This document shows positions 37,315-48,468 of a stretch of 64,000 nucleotides of DNA, piece by piece; positions within the stretch are counted from its first letter, which is position 1, and every line of letters starts with the position of its first letter. The notes below the pieces were generated by a model that was not told where the DNA came from, did no database searches, and saw nothing but the letters and a program-made list of their open reading frames with translations. The DNA lies in contig NZ_BCSO01000001.1 of NCBI RefSeq assembly GCF_001570905.1, forward strand, positions 496,001 through 560,000, given 5' to 3'. The position numbers and the translations under genes are program-made. This DNA comes from [Zimmermannella] alba NBRC 15616. Lineage in GTDB: Bacteria; Actinomycetota; Actinomycetes; Actinomycetales; Microbacteriaceae.

Positions 37315-38294
37315 TCGGCGTTCGCTCCTCGAGCACGGGCGTCGCTTGCGCAGTCCACGAGCGGCAGGCCCTCACGGAGCACACGGCCCAAGAAGGTGTC
37401 GGGTGCGAGCGAGCGAAGTTCTTCAGCGAGCAGCTGCGTCAAGGTGCTGAGCGGCAGTGCCACGTGCTGGGTGGGGGCTCCGGTCTGGTCAAGCTCGATC
37501 GTGTCTTCGCTCACGCGCTCGAGTCGGACCGTGCCGCTAGCACGCGTGAGCTCGACGGATGAAAGCCCTGCGCCGCGATCGGTCACGCGGTCTTCATGCT
37601 CGATGAGTTTGACGCGGATGCGGAGCGCAAGTCCAAGCCATGCGGCCATGAGGCGTGCAGTTGCGGAGCCTGGGGCACCCGTCACGTGGACGCGCGTGAT
37701 GTCTTCATATGGTGGCTGGTCGAGCACGGATGCGAGGAGTGCCCGCCAGGCAGTGAGGCGAGTCCACGCGAGATCAGAGTCGCCCGCGATGAAGCCTTCC
37801 GCAAGCTGCTTGATGGCGTGGCGGCTATCGACCTCGGGTTCGCCGTAACGCGGGGCCGCATCCGTGATGCGCAGCTGCGCGAGGCGGCCCAGCGGTTCGA
37901 AGCTCGGGGGAGTGGAAGGGCGTTCGGTCCACCAGGTCACGACAGGAGCATCGGGGAGGAGAAGGCCCTGCACGAGTGTTTCCGGATCGTGGGCGGCCTC
38001 GCCGTGCGCGCGAAGCCGGACGACTTCACTCGCACCCGCATCTCCGCCGACGCGAATCTGTGCGTCGAGGCGGGGTTCACTACTGTCGTGTTCGAGTTCG
38101 AGCACGATGACACGCATCGGGTGCTCAGCGGAGGCCTCGTTCGCGGCGAGAATGGCCTGCTCGTCCGTGTCGCGACCAGTGACGATGAGGAGCGTGAGCA
38201 CGCGGCCGAGCGCCACGGCGCCGCCCTCTTCGCGGATTGAAACAAGTTCCTTTGCGATCGCGGAGGTGGTGGTCGACGGCATGTCGATAATCAT
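37311..38294 (-). CDS. opcA: Glucose-6-phosphate dehydrogenase assembly protein OpcA
   Basis: OpcA is needed for active glucose-6-phosphate dehydrogenase in actinobacteria and cyanobacteria, as an allosteric effector or assembly factor. The 327 residues show the family segments LTLLIVTGRDTDEQAILAAN, LLLPDAPVVTWW and the C-terminal EELRSLAPDTFLGRVL. It overlaps zwf upstream and pgl downstream by 4 nt each. No catalytic motif is expected. Confidence 0.93.
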   Translation of the reverse strand: MIIDMPSTTTSAIAKELVSIREEGGAVALGRVLTLLIVTGRDTDEQAILAANEASAEHPMRVIVLELEHDSSEPRLDAQIRVGGDAGASEVVRLRAHGEAAHDPETLVQGLLLPDAPVVTWWTERPSTPPSFEPLGRLAQLRITDAAPRYGEPEVDSRHAIKQLAEGFIAGDSDLAWTRLTAWRALLASVLDQPPYEDITRVHVTGAPGSATARLMAAWLGLALRIRVKLIEHEDRVTDRGAGLSSVELTRASGTVRLERVSEDTIELDQTGAPTQHVALPLSTLTQLLAEELRSLAPDTFLGRVLREGLPLVDCASDARARGANAE

Positions 38295-39832
38295 GGGCGC
38301 CTCCAGGTGCGGCCGTCGCGGGCAAGCAAGCGTTCAGCGGACTGCGGGCCCCAGCTTCCCGGCTTGTAGCCTTCGGGGCGACCGGCAGCAGCCCAGAAGT
38401 CCTCGACCGGGTCGAGGATTTTCCACGAGAGCTCAACCTCTTCGTGGCGGGGGAACAGCGGCGGATCGCCGAGAAGCACATCGAGGATGAGTCGCTCGTA
38501 GGCTTCCGGGCTCGACTCCGTGAAGGCGTGACCGTAGCCAAAGTCCATCGTGACGTCACGCACCTGCATGCCTGAGCCCGGTACCTTCGAGCCAATGCGC
38601 ATCGTGACGCCCTCATCCGGCTGCACACGAATGACGAGTGCGTTCGGGCCGAGCGAAGCTCGCTGTGAGGGGTCGAACAGGTACTTCGGGGCTTCCTGAA
38701 AAGTCACCGCAATTTCTGTCACTCGCCGGCCGAGTCGCTTGCCAGTACGCAGGTAGAAGGGGACGCCAGCCCATCGTCGCGTATCAATTTCGAGGCGAAG
38801 TGCGGCATAGGTTTCTGTCGTCGAGTGCGGGTTCATGCCGTCCTCTTCGAGGAAGCCGAGCACGCGCTCACCACCCTGCCATCCGCCGAGGTACTGGCCG
38901 CGCGCCGTCGTGCTCGAGAGGTCGGTCCCGAGCCGGACGGCAGCGAGTGCCTTCTCCTTCTCTGCGCGGAGATCCTTGGCCGAGAACGAGATGGGTTCTT
39001 CCATCGCGGTGAGAGCGAGCAGCTGCAGCAGGTGGTTCTGGATGACGTCCCGCGCAGCGCCGATGCCGTCGTAGTAGCCGGCACGTCCGCCAACGCCGAT
39101 GTCTTCCGCCATCGTGATCTGGACGTGGTCGACCGAGTTCGCGTTCCAGAGCGGCTCGAACATGTGGTTCGCGAAGCGGAGCGCGAGGATGTTCTGGACC
39201 GTCTCCTTCCCGAGGTAGTGGTCGATGCGGAAGATTGCGTCCGTGGGGAAGACGGATTCGACCGCCTCGTTGAGGCTGCGTGCACTCGCGAGATCACGTC
39301 CGAAGGGCTTCTCGATGATGACGCGTCGCCACGAGTCTTCGTCCGACTCGGCAAGGCCCGACTTGCGGAGCTGAGCAGTGACCGTGGGGAATTCCTTCGG
39401 GGGCACCGAGAGGTAGAAGGCGTGATTGCCTCGAGTGCCCTGTGCTTCGTCGAGTTCGCGAAGCGCTTCGCGCAGACGCACGAATGCTTCGTCGTCGTCG
39501 AAGCTGCCCTGCACGAAGCGGAGGCCGTCGCGAAGCTGCTTCCACACGTCATCCGAGAACTCGGTGCGCGCGTGCTCCTTGACGGAGGCGAGCATGTGTT
39601 CAGCGAACTGCTCGTGCGTCCAGTCGCGGCGACCAAAGCCCACAAGACCAAAGCTTGGCGAGAGCAGGCCACGGTTCGCGAGATCGTAGATCGCTGGAAG
39701 GAGCTTCTTGCGAGCAAGGTCACCGGTGACGCCGAAAAGCACGAGGCTCGACGGCCCGGCGATGCGCGTCAGTCGTCGATCGTCAGGCGAACGAAGCGGA
39801 TTGAACCCAGGTGCGGGCTGCAGCAATCCCAC
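38291..39832 (-). CDS. zwf: Glucose-6-phosphate dehydrogenase
   Basis: Zwf oxidises glucose-6-phosphate to the lactone with NADP, the entry to the pentose phosphate pathway. The 513 residues have the nucleotide motif LVLFGVTGDLARKKL and the active-site signature RIDHYLGKETVQN. The N-terminus (FNPLRSPDDRRLTRIAGP) matches actinobacterial relatives and supports ATG 39832, though no clear ribosome-binding site precedes it. It starts 8 nt after pgi, so translational coupling is likely. Confidence 0.97.
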   Translation of the reverse strand: MGLLQPAPGFNPLRSPDDRRLTRIAGPSSLVLFGVTGDLARKKLLPAIYDLANRGLLSPSFGLVGFGRRDWTHEQFAEHMLASVKEHARTEFSDDVWKQLRDGLRFVQGSFDDDEAFVRLREALRELDEAQGTRGNHAFYLSVPPKEFPTVTAQLRKSGLAESDEDSWRRVIIEKPFGRDLASARSLNEAVESVFPTDAIFRIDHYLGKETVQNILALRFANHMFEPLWNANSVDHVQITMAEDIGVGGRAGYYDGIGAARDVIQNHLLQLLALTAMEEPISFSAKDLRAEKEKALAAVRLGTDLSSTTARGQYLGGWQGGERVLGFLEEDGMNPHSTTETYAALRLEIDTRRWAGVPFYLRTGKRLGRRVTEIAVTFQEAPKYLFDPSQRASLGPNALVIRVQPDEGVTMRIGSKVPGSGMQVRDVTMDFGYGHAFTESSPEAYERLILDVLLGDPPLFPRHEEVELSWKILDPVEDFWAAAGRPEGYKPGSWGPQSAERLLARDGRTWRRP

Positions 39833-39840
39833 GGCCGCGC

Positions 39841-41442
39841 TTAGACGGCTGCGAGCAGCGACTTGAGCGTGCTCGCACTCGACTCGGGGTTCTGCAGTTC
39901 GAGCTGCAGGACTGGACGTCCGTGACCTTCGAGGACCTGTGCGTCACCGTCGGCCTGCGCACGGATGAGCGTGCCGAAGGTGAAGGGGCGCTCCGGAATC
40001 TCGAGGTCGCCCTGCTCTGCGGTGATGATCTGCAGGAAGACGCCGAGCTTCGGTCCGCCCTTGTGGAACTGGCCGGTCGAGTGGAGGAAGCGCGGGCCCC
40101 AGCCGAAGGTGACGGGGCGGCGTGCACGGTGCGCGATGAGGTCGCGCAGCTCAGCGAGTTCGCCGAGGCGTGTGCGGTCAGCGTAGGCCTGGATGGCAAC
40201 AAAACCGTGCTCGGGAAGCTCTGCGAGCAGCGCGTCGATAGCCTGCGCAACGCTCGTGCGTCCCGCAACCACGCGCTCGGTGCCGCGCACTGCAATGCCG
40301 TCCTCATCGAAGGCGGCGGCAGCAGGCTCGGGCATCTCGTCGAGGAGCGCGCGGGCGGCGACCTTGGCCGATTCGACGTCCGGCTGGTCGAAGGGGTTGA
40401 TGCCCAGGATGCGGCCAGCAACCGCGGTGGCAACCTCCCACAGCAGGAACTGGGCGGCGAGCGGGCCTGAGACCGAGATTTCGTCGCCGAGGGCCGGCTG
40501 CTGGCTCGCGTTCGCGACGAGGCGAACGAGCTGCAGGTCGGGGATCGTCGAGCCGATCTCAGGGGAGTTGCCGTCGAGCACGACCGGCAGGAGGCCAGTG
40601 CCTTCCTTACCGGTGGACTCGGCGATGAGCTGTTCGGCCCAGTCGCCGAAGCCGACGATGCCCGATCCCGACTCGAGGATACCGAGATAGGTCTTCACGG
40701 GCTCGCCGCCGGCGATCGCGGCGCCGAGCACGAGGCCGGGGTTCTCGTCGCTGTCGTGCGAGAGGACCTCAGCAACCGCGGCCGCGTCGTCGAGGAGCGC
40801 CTCAATGTCGACACCGGCAAGGCCGCTCGGGACGAGGCCGAAGGCGGTCAGCGCGGAGAAGCGCCCGCCGACCTGCGGGTCGGCAAGGAACACGCGGTGA
40901 CCCGCTGCGCGCGAGGACTCCTCGAGCGGCGAGCCCGGGTCGGTCACGATGATGATGCGGGATGCCGGGTCGATGCCAGCGTCAGCGAAGGCCTTCGCGA
41001 AGGTGCGACACTGCGAGTCGGTCTCAGCCGTGGAGCCCGACTTCGAGGAGACAACGACCGCCGTTTCAGGCAGTCGTTCGCCGACGACGGCCGACACCTG
41101 TGCCGGGTCAGTCGAGTCGAGGACGACGAGTTCGGCGCCTGCCGTACGCGTGATGACCTCGGGTGCGAGCGAGGAGCCACCCATACCGCAGAGGACGATG
41201 CGGTTCACGCCCGCCGAGCGAAGTTCGTCGCGGAGCTCGAGGATGTCGGCGACGAGCGGGCGCGAGACCTCGTGGGCCTTGGTCCAGGCGAGTCGCTTGC
41301 TCGACTCGTCGATTGCGGCCTCGCCCCAGAGCGTTGAGTCGCCGTCAAAGAGACGCGAGGCAAAGCGCTCCTCAATGAGCGCTGGGAGTACGCGGGCGAC
41401 TGCGTCGCTGGCAGCCCCCGCGGTGCTCACGGTGATCGTCAT
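39841..41442 (-). CDS. pgi: Glucose-6-phosphate isomerase
   Basis: Pgi interconverts glucose-6-phosphate and fructose-6-phosphate. This is the divergent 533-residue form found next to, or fused with, transaldolase in actinobacteria, rather than the enteric form. SIS-domain sugar-phosphate motifs are seen in CGMGGSSLAPEV and SSKSGSTAETDSQ, and the C-terminal catalytic region in GPRFLHSTGQFHKGGPKLG. It starts 2 nt after the tal stop. The end is close to zwf (8 nt). Confidence 0.92.
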   Translation of the reverse strand: MTITVSTAGAASDAVARVLPALIEERFASRLFDGDSTLWGEAAIDESSKRLAWTKAHEVSRPLVADILELRDELRSAGVNRIVLCGMGGSSLAPEVITRTAGAELVVLDSTDPAQVSAVVGERLPETAVVVSSKSGSTAETDSQCRTFAKAFADAGIDPASRIIIVTDPGSPLEESSRAAGHRVFLADPQVGGRFSALTAFGLVPSGLAGVDIEALLDDAAAVAEVLSHDSDENPGLVLGAAIAGGEPVKTYLGILESGSGIVGFGDWAEQLIAESTGKEGTGLLPVVLDGNSPEIGSTIPDLQLVRLVANASQQPALGDEISVSGPLAAQFLLWEVATAVAGRILGINPFDQPDVESAKVAARALLDEMPEPAAAAFDEDGIAVRGTERVVAGRTSVAQAIDALLAELPEHGFVAIQAYADRTRLGELAELRDLIAHRARRPVTFGWGPRFLHSTGQFHKGGPKLGVFLQIITAEQGDLEIPERPFTFGTLIRAQADGDAQVLEGHGRPVLQLELQNPESSASTLKSLLAAV

Positions 41443-41444
41443 GG

Positions 41445-42560
41445 CTAGGCCTCCTTCGCGGCAGCGAGCTGCTCGGTGACGGTGCCCCGGAGTTCTTCCC
41501 AGGACACAAGGAACTTGTCGACGCCTTCGCGTTCGAGCTGGTCGGTGAGTTCGGTGTAGTCGATGCCAAGTTCGGCGAGCGCGTCGAGGACGGTGTTCGC
41601 CTCGTGGTACGTGCCGGCGACCGTGTTGCCGGTGATCTCGCCGTGCTCGAAGACCGCTTCGAGGGTGGCCTCGGGCATCGTGTTCACCGTGTTCGGGGCG
41701 ACGAGCTCGGTGACGTAGAGCGTGTCGGGGAGGTTTGGGTCCTTGACGCCGGTCGATGCCCAGAGCGGACGCTGCACCTTGGCGCCAGCGGCAAGCAGCT
41801 GCTGGGCACGCTCGGAGGCGAAGGACTCTTCGAACACCTGGTATGCGAGGCGGGCGTTGGCAAGAGCGGCGCGCGAGCGGAGCTCGGCGGGTGCCTCGCT
41901 CATGGCATCCAGTCGCTTGTCGACTTCGACGTCCACGCGGGAGACGAAGAAGGAGGCCACCGAGACGATCGTCGAGAGATCGCGACCCGTCTGCTGTGCT
42001 TGCTCGAGGCCGAGGAGGTAGGCGTTGATAACGTCGCGGTAGCGACCGAGCGAGAAGATGAGCGTCACGTTGACATTGAGGCCACGCGCAAGCGCCTCGG
42101 TGATGGCCGGAAGACCTTCGCGCGTCGCCGGAATCTTCACCATGAGGTTCGGACGGTCGATCTTGTCCCAGAGCTTCTGAGCTTCGTCGACCGTTGCCTG
42201 CGTGTCGGCGCTCAGCGTCGGCGAAACCTCAATCGACACGCGACCGTCGACACCGCCGCTGCGCTCGTAGATCGGGAGCATGATGTCGCAGGCGCGCTGC
42301 ACGTCTTCGCAGGTGAGTTCCGTGATGACGTCCTCGACGCTCGCACCGGCCTTCGCGAGCGGCGCAAGCTGCGCCTCATAGGCCGCACCGTTCGAGAGTG
42401 CCTTCGCAAAGATGGTCGGGTTCGTGGTGACACCAACGACATTGCGTTCAGCGATGAGTCGTCCGAGGGACCCACTCTCAAGACGTTCTCGCGAGAGGTC
42501 GTCAAGCCAAATGCTCACCTGTTCGCCGGAGAGCTGTTCAGTGCGGGAAGTGCTCGTCAT
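41445..42560 (-). CDS. tal: Transaldolase
   Basis: Transaldolase moves a dihydroxyacetone unit between sugar phosphates in the non-oxidative pentose phosphate pathway. The 371-residue barrel carries the Schiff-base lysine K142 in [12 protein letters not shown], the N-terminal [13 protein letters not shown], and [13 protein letters not shown]. It lies between tkt and pgi in the same orientation. The length is that of the actinobacterial subfamily. Confidence 0.96.
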   Translation of the reverse strand: MTSTSRTEQLSGEQVSIWLDDLSRERLESGSLGRLIAERNVVGVTTNPTIFAKALSNGAAYEAQLAPLAKAGASVEDVITELTCEDVQRACDIMLPIYERSGGVDGRVSIEVSPTLSADTQATVDEAQKLWDKIDRPNLMVKIPATREGLPAITEALARGLNVNVTLIFSLGRYRDVINAYLLGLEQAQQTGRDLSTIVSVASFFVSRVDVEVDKRLDAMSEAPAELRSRAALANARLAYQVFEESFASERAQQLLAAGAKVQRPLWASTGVKDPNLPDTLYVTELVAPNTVNTMPEATLEAVFEHGEITGNTVAGTYHEANTVLDALAELGIDYTELTDQLEREGVDKFLVSWEELRGTVTEQLAAAKEA

Positions 42561-42591
42561 GCAAGTGCTCCGATCTCGATGGGATGCCAGG

Positions 42592-44697
42592 CTAGCGTGC
42601 AGCCTGCTCGCTCGCCGCGAGGCTTTCGCGCGCGGCCTGGACGACGGCGTCGACCGTCATGCCGTAGTGCTCGTACAGGACTGGACCGTCGGCCGAAGCA
42701 CCGAAGTCTTCGATCGACACCGAGCGGCCAGTCTCGCCAAGCAGCGGCGCCCAGGGGAGCGCGAGGCCTGCTTCGACCGAGACGCGAGCTCGCACGGTTG
42801 AGAGCAGAACAGCCTCTCGGTAGTCGGCGTCCTGAGCACGGAACCATTCGATGCTCGGCACCGAGACGACGCGCGTGGGCGTGCCTTCGGCTTCGAGTAC
42901 CTTCTTCGCGCCAAGGGCAATCTCAACTTCGGATCCGCTCGCAAGCAGAATGACCTTGGGCGAGAAGCCCTCGGCATCGGCAATGACATAGGCACCTCGG
43001 GCCACACCCTCGATCGCGGTGAGCGCTGCGTCGCTGCGGTCAAGGACGGGGAGGTCCTGACGCGAGAGGACGAGACCGACCGGACCGTCAGTGTGGCGCA
43101 GCGCAGCAAGCCACGCACCGGCCGTTTCGGGGCCGTCCGCCGGACGGATCACGGCGAGGTTCGGAATGGCGCGAAGGGCTGTGAGCGACTCGATCGGCTG
43201 GTGCGTCGGGCCGTCACCACCGAGGGCGATGGAGTCGTGCGTCCACACAAAAATCGGATTCACGCGCATGAGCGCTGCCAGTCGGACCGCTGGGCGCATG
43301 TAGTCGCTGAAGATGAGGAAGGTGCCACCGAAGGGGCGCGTCGGGCCGTGGAGGGCGATGCCGTTGAGGATCGCGCCCATGGCGTGCTCGCGGATACCGA
43401 AGTGCAGCACGCGACCGTAGGGGTCGGCCGTCCACGTGCTCGTCGAGCGGTCCGCCGGGGCAAACGACTTCGCCGAGGAAATCGTCGTGTTGTTCGAGCC
43501 TGCGAGGTCAGCCGAACCACCCCAGAGCTCGGGGAGCTCCGGTGCGAGAGCGTTGATGACCTGACCGGATGCCTTACGCGTCGAGACCTTTTCGACGCCC
43601 TCGAACGTCGGGAGGACGGCCTCGACGTTCTCTGGCAGTTCACCTGCGAGGAGTCGGTCGAGGAGGGCGGCGCGCTCGCCCTCACGCTCGCGCCAGGCAG
43701 CGAAGGTGGCTTCCCATGCTTCGCGCACAGCGGCCGCGCGGGCGGGGAGCTTGCGCGTGTGCTCGAGGACGTCGTCCGCGACCGCAAACATCTCGTCGGG
43801 ATTCACGCCGAGGGCTTCCTTGAGCGCGCGGAGTTCGTCGTTCCCGAGGGCCGAACCGTGGATCGCACCGGTGTTCTGCTTCGTGGGGGCGGGCCATCCG
43901 ATGACAGTCTTCACGATGATGAGCGAGGGCTTCGAGGTCTCAGCCTTGGCTCGCTCGGTCGCCTCGTGGAGCGCCTGAACGTCTTCGCGGTAGGCGCCGC
44001 CGGAGGCCATCTCCTGCTTCCAGTCGACGACTTCGACGTGCCAGCCGTACGACTCGTAGCGCTTCTGGACGTCTTCGGTGAAGGCGATGTCAGTGTCGTC
44101 TTCGATCGAGATCTGGTTCGAGTCGTAGTAGACGATGAGGTTGCCGAGCTCCTGGACACCAGCGAGCGAGGAGGCTTCGCTCGTGACGCCCTCCTGGAGG
44201 TCACCGTCGCCAGCGATGACCCAGACGTGGTGGTCGAAGGGGCTCGCGCCAGCCGGGGTCTCCGGGTCGAAAAGGCCGCGCTCGTAGCGAGCTGCGTAGG
44301 CCATACCCACCGCCGAGGCGAGACCCTGACCGAGCGGACCGGTCGTGATCTCGACGTGGTCGGTGTGACCGTACTCCGGGTGGCCCGGGGTCTTCGAGCC
44401 GAGCTGACGAAGCTGCTTGAGGTCGTCGAGCTCGAGGCCGAATCCGCCGAGGTAGAGCTGGCAGTACTGCGTGAGTGAGGAGTGTCCGATGGAGAGGACG
44501 AAGCGGTCGCGGCCGATCCACTGCGAGTCGGCGGGGTCGAGGCGCATCGCGTACTGGAAGAGATAGGTCGCGAGCGGAGCAAGGCTCATGGCGGTGCCGG
44601 GGTGGCCGCCCTTTGCCTTCTCAACGGCATCTGCGGCGAGCGTGCGCACCGTGTCAACGGCGCGACGGTCCAGTTCGGTCCAGTCAAAGCGAGTCAA
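42592..44697 (-). CDS. tkt: Transketolase
   Basis: Transketolase transfers two-carbon units with thiamine diphosphate. The 701 residues show the N-terminal [18 protein letters not shown]-like segment, the cofactor motif [16 protein letters not shown] with YYDSNQIS, and [20 protein letters not shown]. The start is TTG at 44697: it gives [15 protein letters not shown], the normal family N-terminus, and GAAAGG lies 7 nt upstream. The longer frame has only an implausible Arg-rich extension. It is the first gene of the pentose phosphate operon and is divergent from ctaB. Confidence 0.95.
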   Translation of the reverse strand: MTRFDWTELDRRAVDTVRTLAADAVEKAKGGHPGTAMSLAPLATYLFQYAMRLDPADSQWIGRDRFVLSIGHSSLTQYCQLYLGGFGLELDDLKQLRQLGSKTPGHPEYGHTDHVEITTGPLGQGLASAVGMAYAARYERGLFDPETPAGASPFDHHVWVIAGDGDLQEGVTSEASSLAGVQELGNLIVYYDSNQISIEDDTDIAFTEDVQKRYESYGWHVEVVDWKQEMASGGAYREDVQALHEATERAKAETSKPSLIIVKTVIGWPAPTKQNTGAIHGSALGNDELRALKEALGVNPDEMFAVADDVLEHTRKLPARAAAVREAWEATFAAWREREGERAALLDRLLAGELPENVEAVLPTFEGVEKVSTRKASGQVINALAPELPELWGGSADLAGSNNTTISSAKSFAPADRSTSTWTADPYGRVLHFGIREHAMGAILNGIALHGPTRPFGGTFLIFSDYMRPAVRLAALMRVNPIFVWTHDSIALGGDGPTHQPIESLTALRAIPNLAVIRPADGPETAGAWLAALRHTDGPVGLVLSRQDLPVLDRSDAALTAIEGVARGAYVIADAEGFSPKVILLASGSEVEIALGAKKVLEAEGTPTRVVSVPSIEWFRAQDADYREAVLLSTVRARVSVEAGLALPWAPLLGETGRSVSIEDFGASADGPVLYEHYGMTVDAVVQAARESLAASEQAAR

Positions 44698-44857
44698 GGC
44701 GTGGCCTTTCAGTCGGATCCGCGATCGCGTGTGCGCTCTGCCGAGCGTGGTGCCCATTCGCACACGCGACAACACTAGCGCCCGCCCCCGACAATCTGGG
44801 CAGTGAACTAGACTCGGGATGATCTGCATGCCCAGCAAGACGCCACCTGAGGACGAT

Positions 44858-45799
44858 ATGACACTGCCTGCTGAAGCCCCCACCACCGAGATTCCGGAGG
44901 TGCCCGTTCAGCGAACCCGGATGAGCGTCGTGAAGGCGTACGTCGCCCTCACGAAGCCCCGCATCATCGAGCTGCTGCTCATCACGACGGCGCCGACGAT
45001 GTTCCTGGCCGCGCACGGCTTCCCAAACATCTGGACGGTGCTCGGTGTGCTCGTGGGCGGTTCACTCTCGGCAGGTGCCGCGAACGCCTTCAACTGCTAC
45101 CTCGACCGCGACATCGATCGCCTGATGAAGCGCACGAAGCAGCGTCCGCTCGTCACGGGTGAGATTTCCGACCGCAACGCACTCGTCTTCGCCTGGGCAC
45201 TCTCGATCATTTCCACGGTCGTGCTCTGGGCGGTGGCAAACCTGCTCACTGCCGCGCTCTCTGTTGCCGCGATCTTCCTCTACGTCGTCTTCTACACGAT
45301 GATCCTCAAGCGCCGGACCGAGCAGAACATTGTTTGGGGCGGTCTCGCGGGCTGCATGCCGGTGCTCATCGGCTGGGCTGGCGTGACGAACTCGCTCGCA
45401 TGGGAGCCGGTCATCCTCTTCATGGTGATCTTCCTCTGGACGCCGGCCCACTACTGGCCGCTCTCGGTGAAGTACCGCGACGACTACGAGCGTGCCGAGG
45501 TGCCGATGCTCTCGGTCACCGAGGGTGAGATGTCGGTGTCGCTGCAGACGATCCTCTACGCCTGGGCAACGGTCGTGTGCTCGCTCATCCTCATCCCGGT
45601 TGGTGGCATGGGTTGGGTGTACACGGTCGTCTCGCTCGCTGCGGGTGCCTGGTTCATTTGGGAGAGCCACGTGCTCTACCACCGCACGGTTCGTGACGGT
45701 TCGGGTAAGCCGATGAAGGTCTTCCACCTCTCGATCACGTACCTCACGCTCGTGTTCGTTGCGGTCGGCGTCGACCCGCTCCTGCACCTGCCGCTCTAA
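44858..45799 (+). CDS. ctaB: Protohaem IX farnesyltransferase (haem O synthase)
   Basis: CtaB attaches a farnesyl group to haem B to give haem O for cytochrome oxidase. It is a UbiA-type prenyltransferase with about nine membrane helices; the first Asp-rich motif is in [15 protein letters not shown], and [17 protein letters not shown] carries the second conserved region. ATG 44858 has GAGG upstream (313 residues); ATG 44819, 4 nt after TAGACT (44809-44814), is an alternative that adds 13 residues. ctaA lies downstream, convergent. Confidence 0.95.
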   Translation: MTLPAEAPTTEIPEVPVQRTRMSVVKAYVALTKPRIIELLLITTAPTMFLAAHGFPNIWTVLGVLVGGSLSAGAANAFNCYLDRDIDRLMKRTKQRPLVTGEISDRNALVFAWALSIISTVVLWAVANLLTAALSVAAIFLYVVFYTMILKRRTEQNIVWGGLAGCMPVLIGWAGVTNSLAWEPVILFMVIFLWTPAHYWPLSVKYRDDYERAEVPMLSVTEGEMSVSLQTILYAWATVVCSLILIPVGGMGWVYTVVSLAAGAWFIWESHVLYHRTVRDGSGKPMKVFHLSITYLTLVFVAVGVDPLLHLPL

Positions 45800-45807
45800 G
45801 ATCCATG

Positions 45808-45842
45808 GAATGGGGCCGCACCACGGTGGTGCGGCCCCATTC
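45808..45842. terminator. Bidirectional terminator between ctaB and ctaA
   Basis: GAATGGGGCCGCACCA pairs perfectly with TGGTGCGGCCCCATTC around CGG. It lies between convergent genes and can serve both. Confidence 0.85.
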
Positions 45843-45858
45843 GTCTTGGTGAGATGGC

Positions 45859-46851
45859 CTAGGCGGATGCTGCGTGGTCAGTACGCAGGGCGGCGTGGTC
45901 GACGAGGTCCTCCTCGCCACCGAAGTGCGGTTCGTCGACCGTACGGAGCGACTCGAGCACCATGATCGTGAGGAGCGCGATGGCAATGCCCGAGATGAGC
46001 ATGTGGAGGACGACCATGCCAGCGGGGAGGCCAAGGCGCGACTGCGCGATACCAATACCCATCTGGGCAAGCAGCGTCACGAGGAACCAGGTCGTCACAC
46101 GCGAGAGCTTCGCCATACGCTGACGAACGGCGAGCCAGAGCAGGATGAGCGTCACGAGCAGCAGGATGTAGGCGGGGTAGGAGTGCACGTGGTGCATGAT
46201 CTCCGTGTCGAGGCCGTTACGTGCAGCCTTGCTGTCGCCGGCGTGGGGGCCGGAGCCGGTCGTGAGGACGCCAACGAGCAGCGTGATCCAACCCATGACG
46301 ACCGTGATCATCGTCGCAAGGCGGACAACACGGTTTCCGGGCTCGTGACCAGCCGGCTCGTTACGAAGGACGCGATACAGGAGCACCGCCGACAGGGCGA
46401 CGATGACCGCAGAGAACACGAAGTGTACGCCGACGATGCGGGGGTCCAGCGACGCCCAGACGCTCAGCCCGCCAACCACGGCCTGCACGATGATGAGGAC
46501 ACCAATCCACACGGCGGGGCTCAGGAGGCGAAGCCCCGAGCCCTTCGTGCGGAGCACCGCGAGGAAGGTAAAGAGGGCGACCACGCAGAGCACACCCGTC
46601 AGCGTGCGGTTACCGAACTCGATGATGCCGTGGATGCCCATCTCGGGCGTGGCAACGAGCGACTCATCCGTGCATTTCGGCCAGGTCGGGCATCCGAGAC
46701 CAGAACCGGTCACGCGCACGAGACCGCCCGTGCCGATGATGCCGATCTGCACGACGAGCGTTGCCCACGCGCAGAATCGCGTCCACGCGGTGACGTGGTT
46801 CGGCATGAGCTTGCTTGAAGGCAAGCTGAGGGAGTCCTGGACGGTGTTCAT
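45859..46851 (-). CDS. ctaA: Haem A synthase
   Basis: CtaA oxidises the methyl group of haem O to a formyl group, giving haem A. The 330-residue protein has about eight membrane helices; the conserved cysteine pair is in [10 protein letters not shown], and haem-ligand histidines occur in [10 protein letters not shown]-adjacent [21 protein letters not shown] and LHMLISG. ATG 46851 has AAGG upstream. The frame remains open for another 1.3 kb, but that region is antisense to sufB and is not real. The divergent neighbour is sufB. Confidence 0.93.
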   Translation of the reverse strand: MNTVQDSLSLPSSKLMPNHVTAWTRFCAWATLVVQIGIIGTGGLVRVTGSGLGCPTWPKCTDESLVATPEMGIHGIIEFGNRTLTGVLCVVALFTFLAVLRTKGSGLRLLSPAVWIGVLIIVQAVVGGLSVWASLDPRIVGVHFVFSAVIVALSAVLLYRVLRNEPAGHEPGNRVVRLATMITVVMGWITLLVGVLTTGSGPHAGDSKAARNGLDTEIMHHVHSYPAYILLLVTLILLWLAVRQRMAKLSRVTTWFLVTLLAQMGIGIAQSRLGLPAGMVVLHMLISGIAIALLTIMVLESLRTVDEPHFGGEEDLVDHAALRTDHAASA

Positions 46852-46935
46852 GTGCGCCTTTCCCCGGCAGTTCCATGGATAGACTGGCGGGGCTGTCCGC
46901 AGCAAGCGGGCCGATGGGAACGAGTTTCGGCACGC

Positions 46936-46952
46936 GGGAACAGTTCGTTCCC
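46936..46952. promoter_or_regulatory. Inverted repeat GGGAAC-N5-GTTCCC between ctaA and sufB
   Basis: A 6-bp dyad with a 5-nt spacer lies in the 195-nt region between the divergent ctaA and sufB. TAGACT at 46880-46885 could be a -10. The spacing differs from the LexA box. A regulator is not known. Confidence 0.3.
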
Positions 46953-47046
46953 CGCAAACGTTCAGTTTACTGAGCGGCCCAATCTGGCGCGTGGCCCGAC
47001 ACTCGCGCCCATCCCGGACCGAATCACAGAACGAAACGAGGTAGCG

Positions 47047-48465
47047 ATGTCTGATGTCCTCATTGACCGCCCTGAGCTGGAAGGACTCGGTCGATACGAG
47101 TTCGGCTGGCACGACAGCGATACCGCAGGTGCTTCCGCCCGTCGCGGCATCGACGAAGAGGTCGTGACGGACATCTCGCGCATCAAGGGTGAGCCCGAGT
47201 GGATGCTCGAGCGCCGTCTCAAGGCGTACCAGCTCTTCAGCAAGAAGCCGATGCCGAGTTGGGGTGCTGACCTTTCCGAGATCGACTTCGACAACATCAA
47301 GTACTACGTCCGCTCGACCGAGCAGCAGGCCCAGACCTGGGAAGACCTGCCCGACGAGATCAAGGACACCTACGAGAAGCTCGGTATCCCCGAGGCTGAG
47401 CGTCAGCGCCTCGTGGCCGGTGTTGCCGCGCAGTACGAGTCGGAGGTCGTCTACCACCAGATCAACGAAGAGCTCGAGCGCCAGGGTGTCATCTTCATGG
47501 ACACCGACACTGCGCTCCGCGAGCACCCAGAGTTCTTCGAGGAGTACTTCGGTTCGGTCATCCCCTCCGGCGACAACAAGTTTGCGGCCCTCAACACGGC
47601 TGTGTGGTCGGGTGGCTCCTTCGTGTACGTCCCGAAGGGCGTGCACGTGGAGATTCCGCTCCAGGCGTACTTCCGTATCAACACGGAGAACATGGGCCAG
47701 TTCGAGCGCACGCTCATCATTGCTGACGAGGGCTCGTACGTGCACTACATCGAGGGCTGCACGGCTCCGATCTACAAGTCGGACTCGCTGCACTCGGCAG
47801 TCGTCGAGATCATCGTGAAGAAGAACGCTCGCGTTCGCTACACGACGATCCAGAACTGGTCGAACAACGTCTACAACCTCGTCACCAAGCGCGCGATCGC
47901 TGAAGAGGGCGCGACGATGGAGTGGGTTGACGGCAACATCGGCTCGAAGGTGACGATGAAGTACCCGTCGATCTACCTCGCTGGTGAGCGCGCCAAGGGC
48001 GAGACGATGTCGGTTGCCTTCGCAGGCCCAGGTCAGCACCAGGACGCTGGCGCGAAGATGATCCACATGGCGCCGTACACGCAGTCGGCCATCACCTCGA
48101 AGTCGATCGCCCGCGGCGGCGGCCGCGCCGGCTACCGCGGTGAGGTGCGCATCGACGCGAAGGCCCACTCGTCCTCGAACTCAGTCGTGTGTGACGCGCT
48201 GCTCGTCGACACGGTCTCGCGTTCGGACACCTATCCCGCCATCGACATCCGTGTCGACGACGTCCAGCTCGGCCACGAGGCCACGGTGACGCGCGTGTCG
48301 GAAGAGCAGCTGTTCTACCTCATGAGCCGCGGCCTTCCGGAGACGGAAGCGATGGCCATGATCGTGCGCGGCTTCATCGAGCCCATTGCTCGCGAGCTGC
48401 CGATGGAGTACGCCCTTGAGCTCAACAAGCTCATCGAGATGAGCATGGAAGGATCGGTCGGCTAA
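47047..48465 (+). CDS. sufB: Fe-S cluster assembly protein SufB
   Basis: SufB is the scaffold of the SufBCD complex on which Fe-S clusters are built. The 472-residue protein ends with the conserved beta-helix and helical domain ([33 protein letters not shown]), and C in IEGCTAPIY is the conserved cysteine region. ATG 47047 follows CGAGGTAGCG. No sufR repressor gene precedes it; ctaA takes that place. sufD begins 3 nt later. Confidence 0.96.
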   Translation: MSDVLIDRPELEGLGRYEFGWHDSDTAGASARRGIDEEVVTDISRIKGEPEWMLERRLKAYQLFSKKPMPSWGADLSEIDFDNIKYYVRSTEQQAQTWEDLPDEIKDTYEKLGIPEAERQRLVAGVAAQYESEVVYHQINEELERQGVIFMDTDTALREHPEFFEEYFGSVIPSGDNKFAALNTAVWSGGSFVYVPKGVHVEIPLQAYFRINTENMGQFERTLIIADEGSYVHYIEGCTAPIYKSDSLHSAVVEIIVKKNARVRYTTIQNWSNNVYNLVTKRAIAEEGATMEWVDGNIGSKVTMKYPSIYLAGERAKGETMSVAFAGPGQHQDAGAKMIHMAPYTQSAITSKSIARGGGRAGYRGEVRIDAKAHSSSNSVVCDALLVDTVSRSDTYPAIDIRVDDVQLGHEATVTRVSEEQLFYLMSRGLPETEAMAMIVRGFIEPIARELPMEYALELNKLIEMSMEGSVG

Positions 48466-48468
48466 GCA

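Noticed and set aside
43093-44478. A 461-residue forward frame opposite tkt
   Set aside because: It mirrors transketolase codons, has no recognisable motif and no start signal.
46938-46950. A LexA box upstream of sufB
   Set aside because: GAAC and GTTC are separated by five bases, not four, and the gene has no expected SOS role.
46852-48168. Long N-terminal extension of ctaA
   Set aside because: It is antisense to sufB and lacks homology; the real ctaA start is ATG 46851 with a ribosome-binding site.
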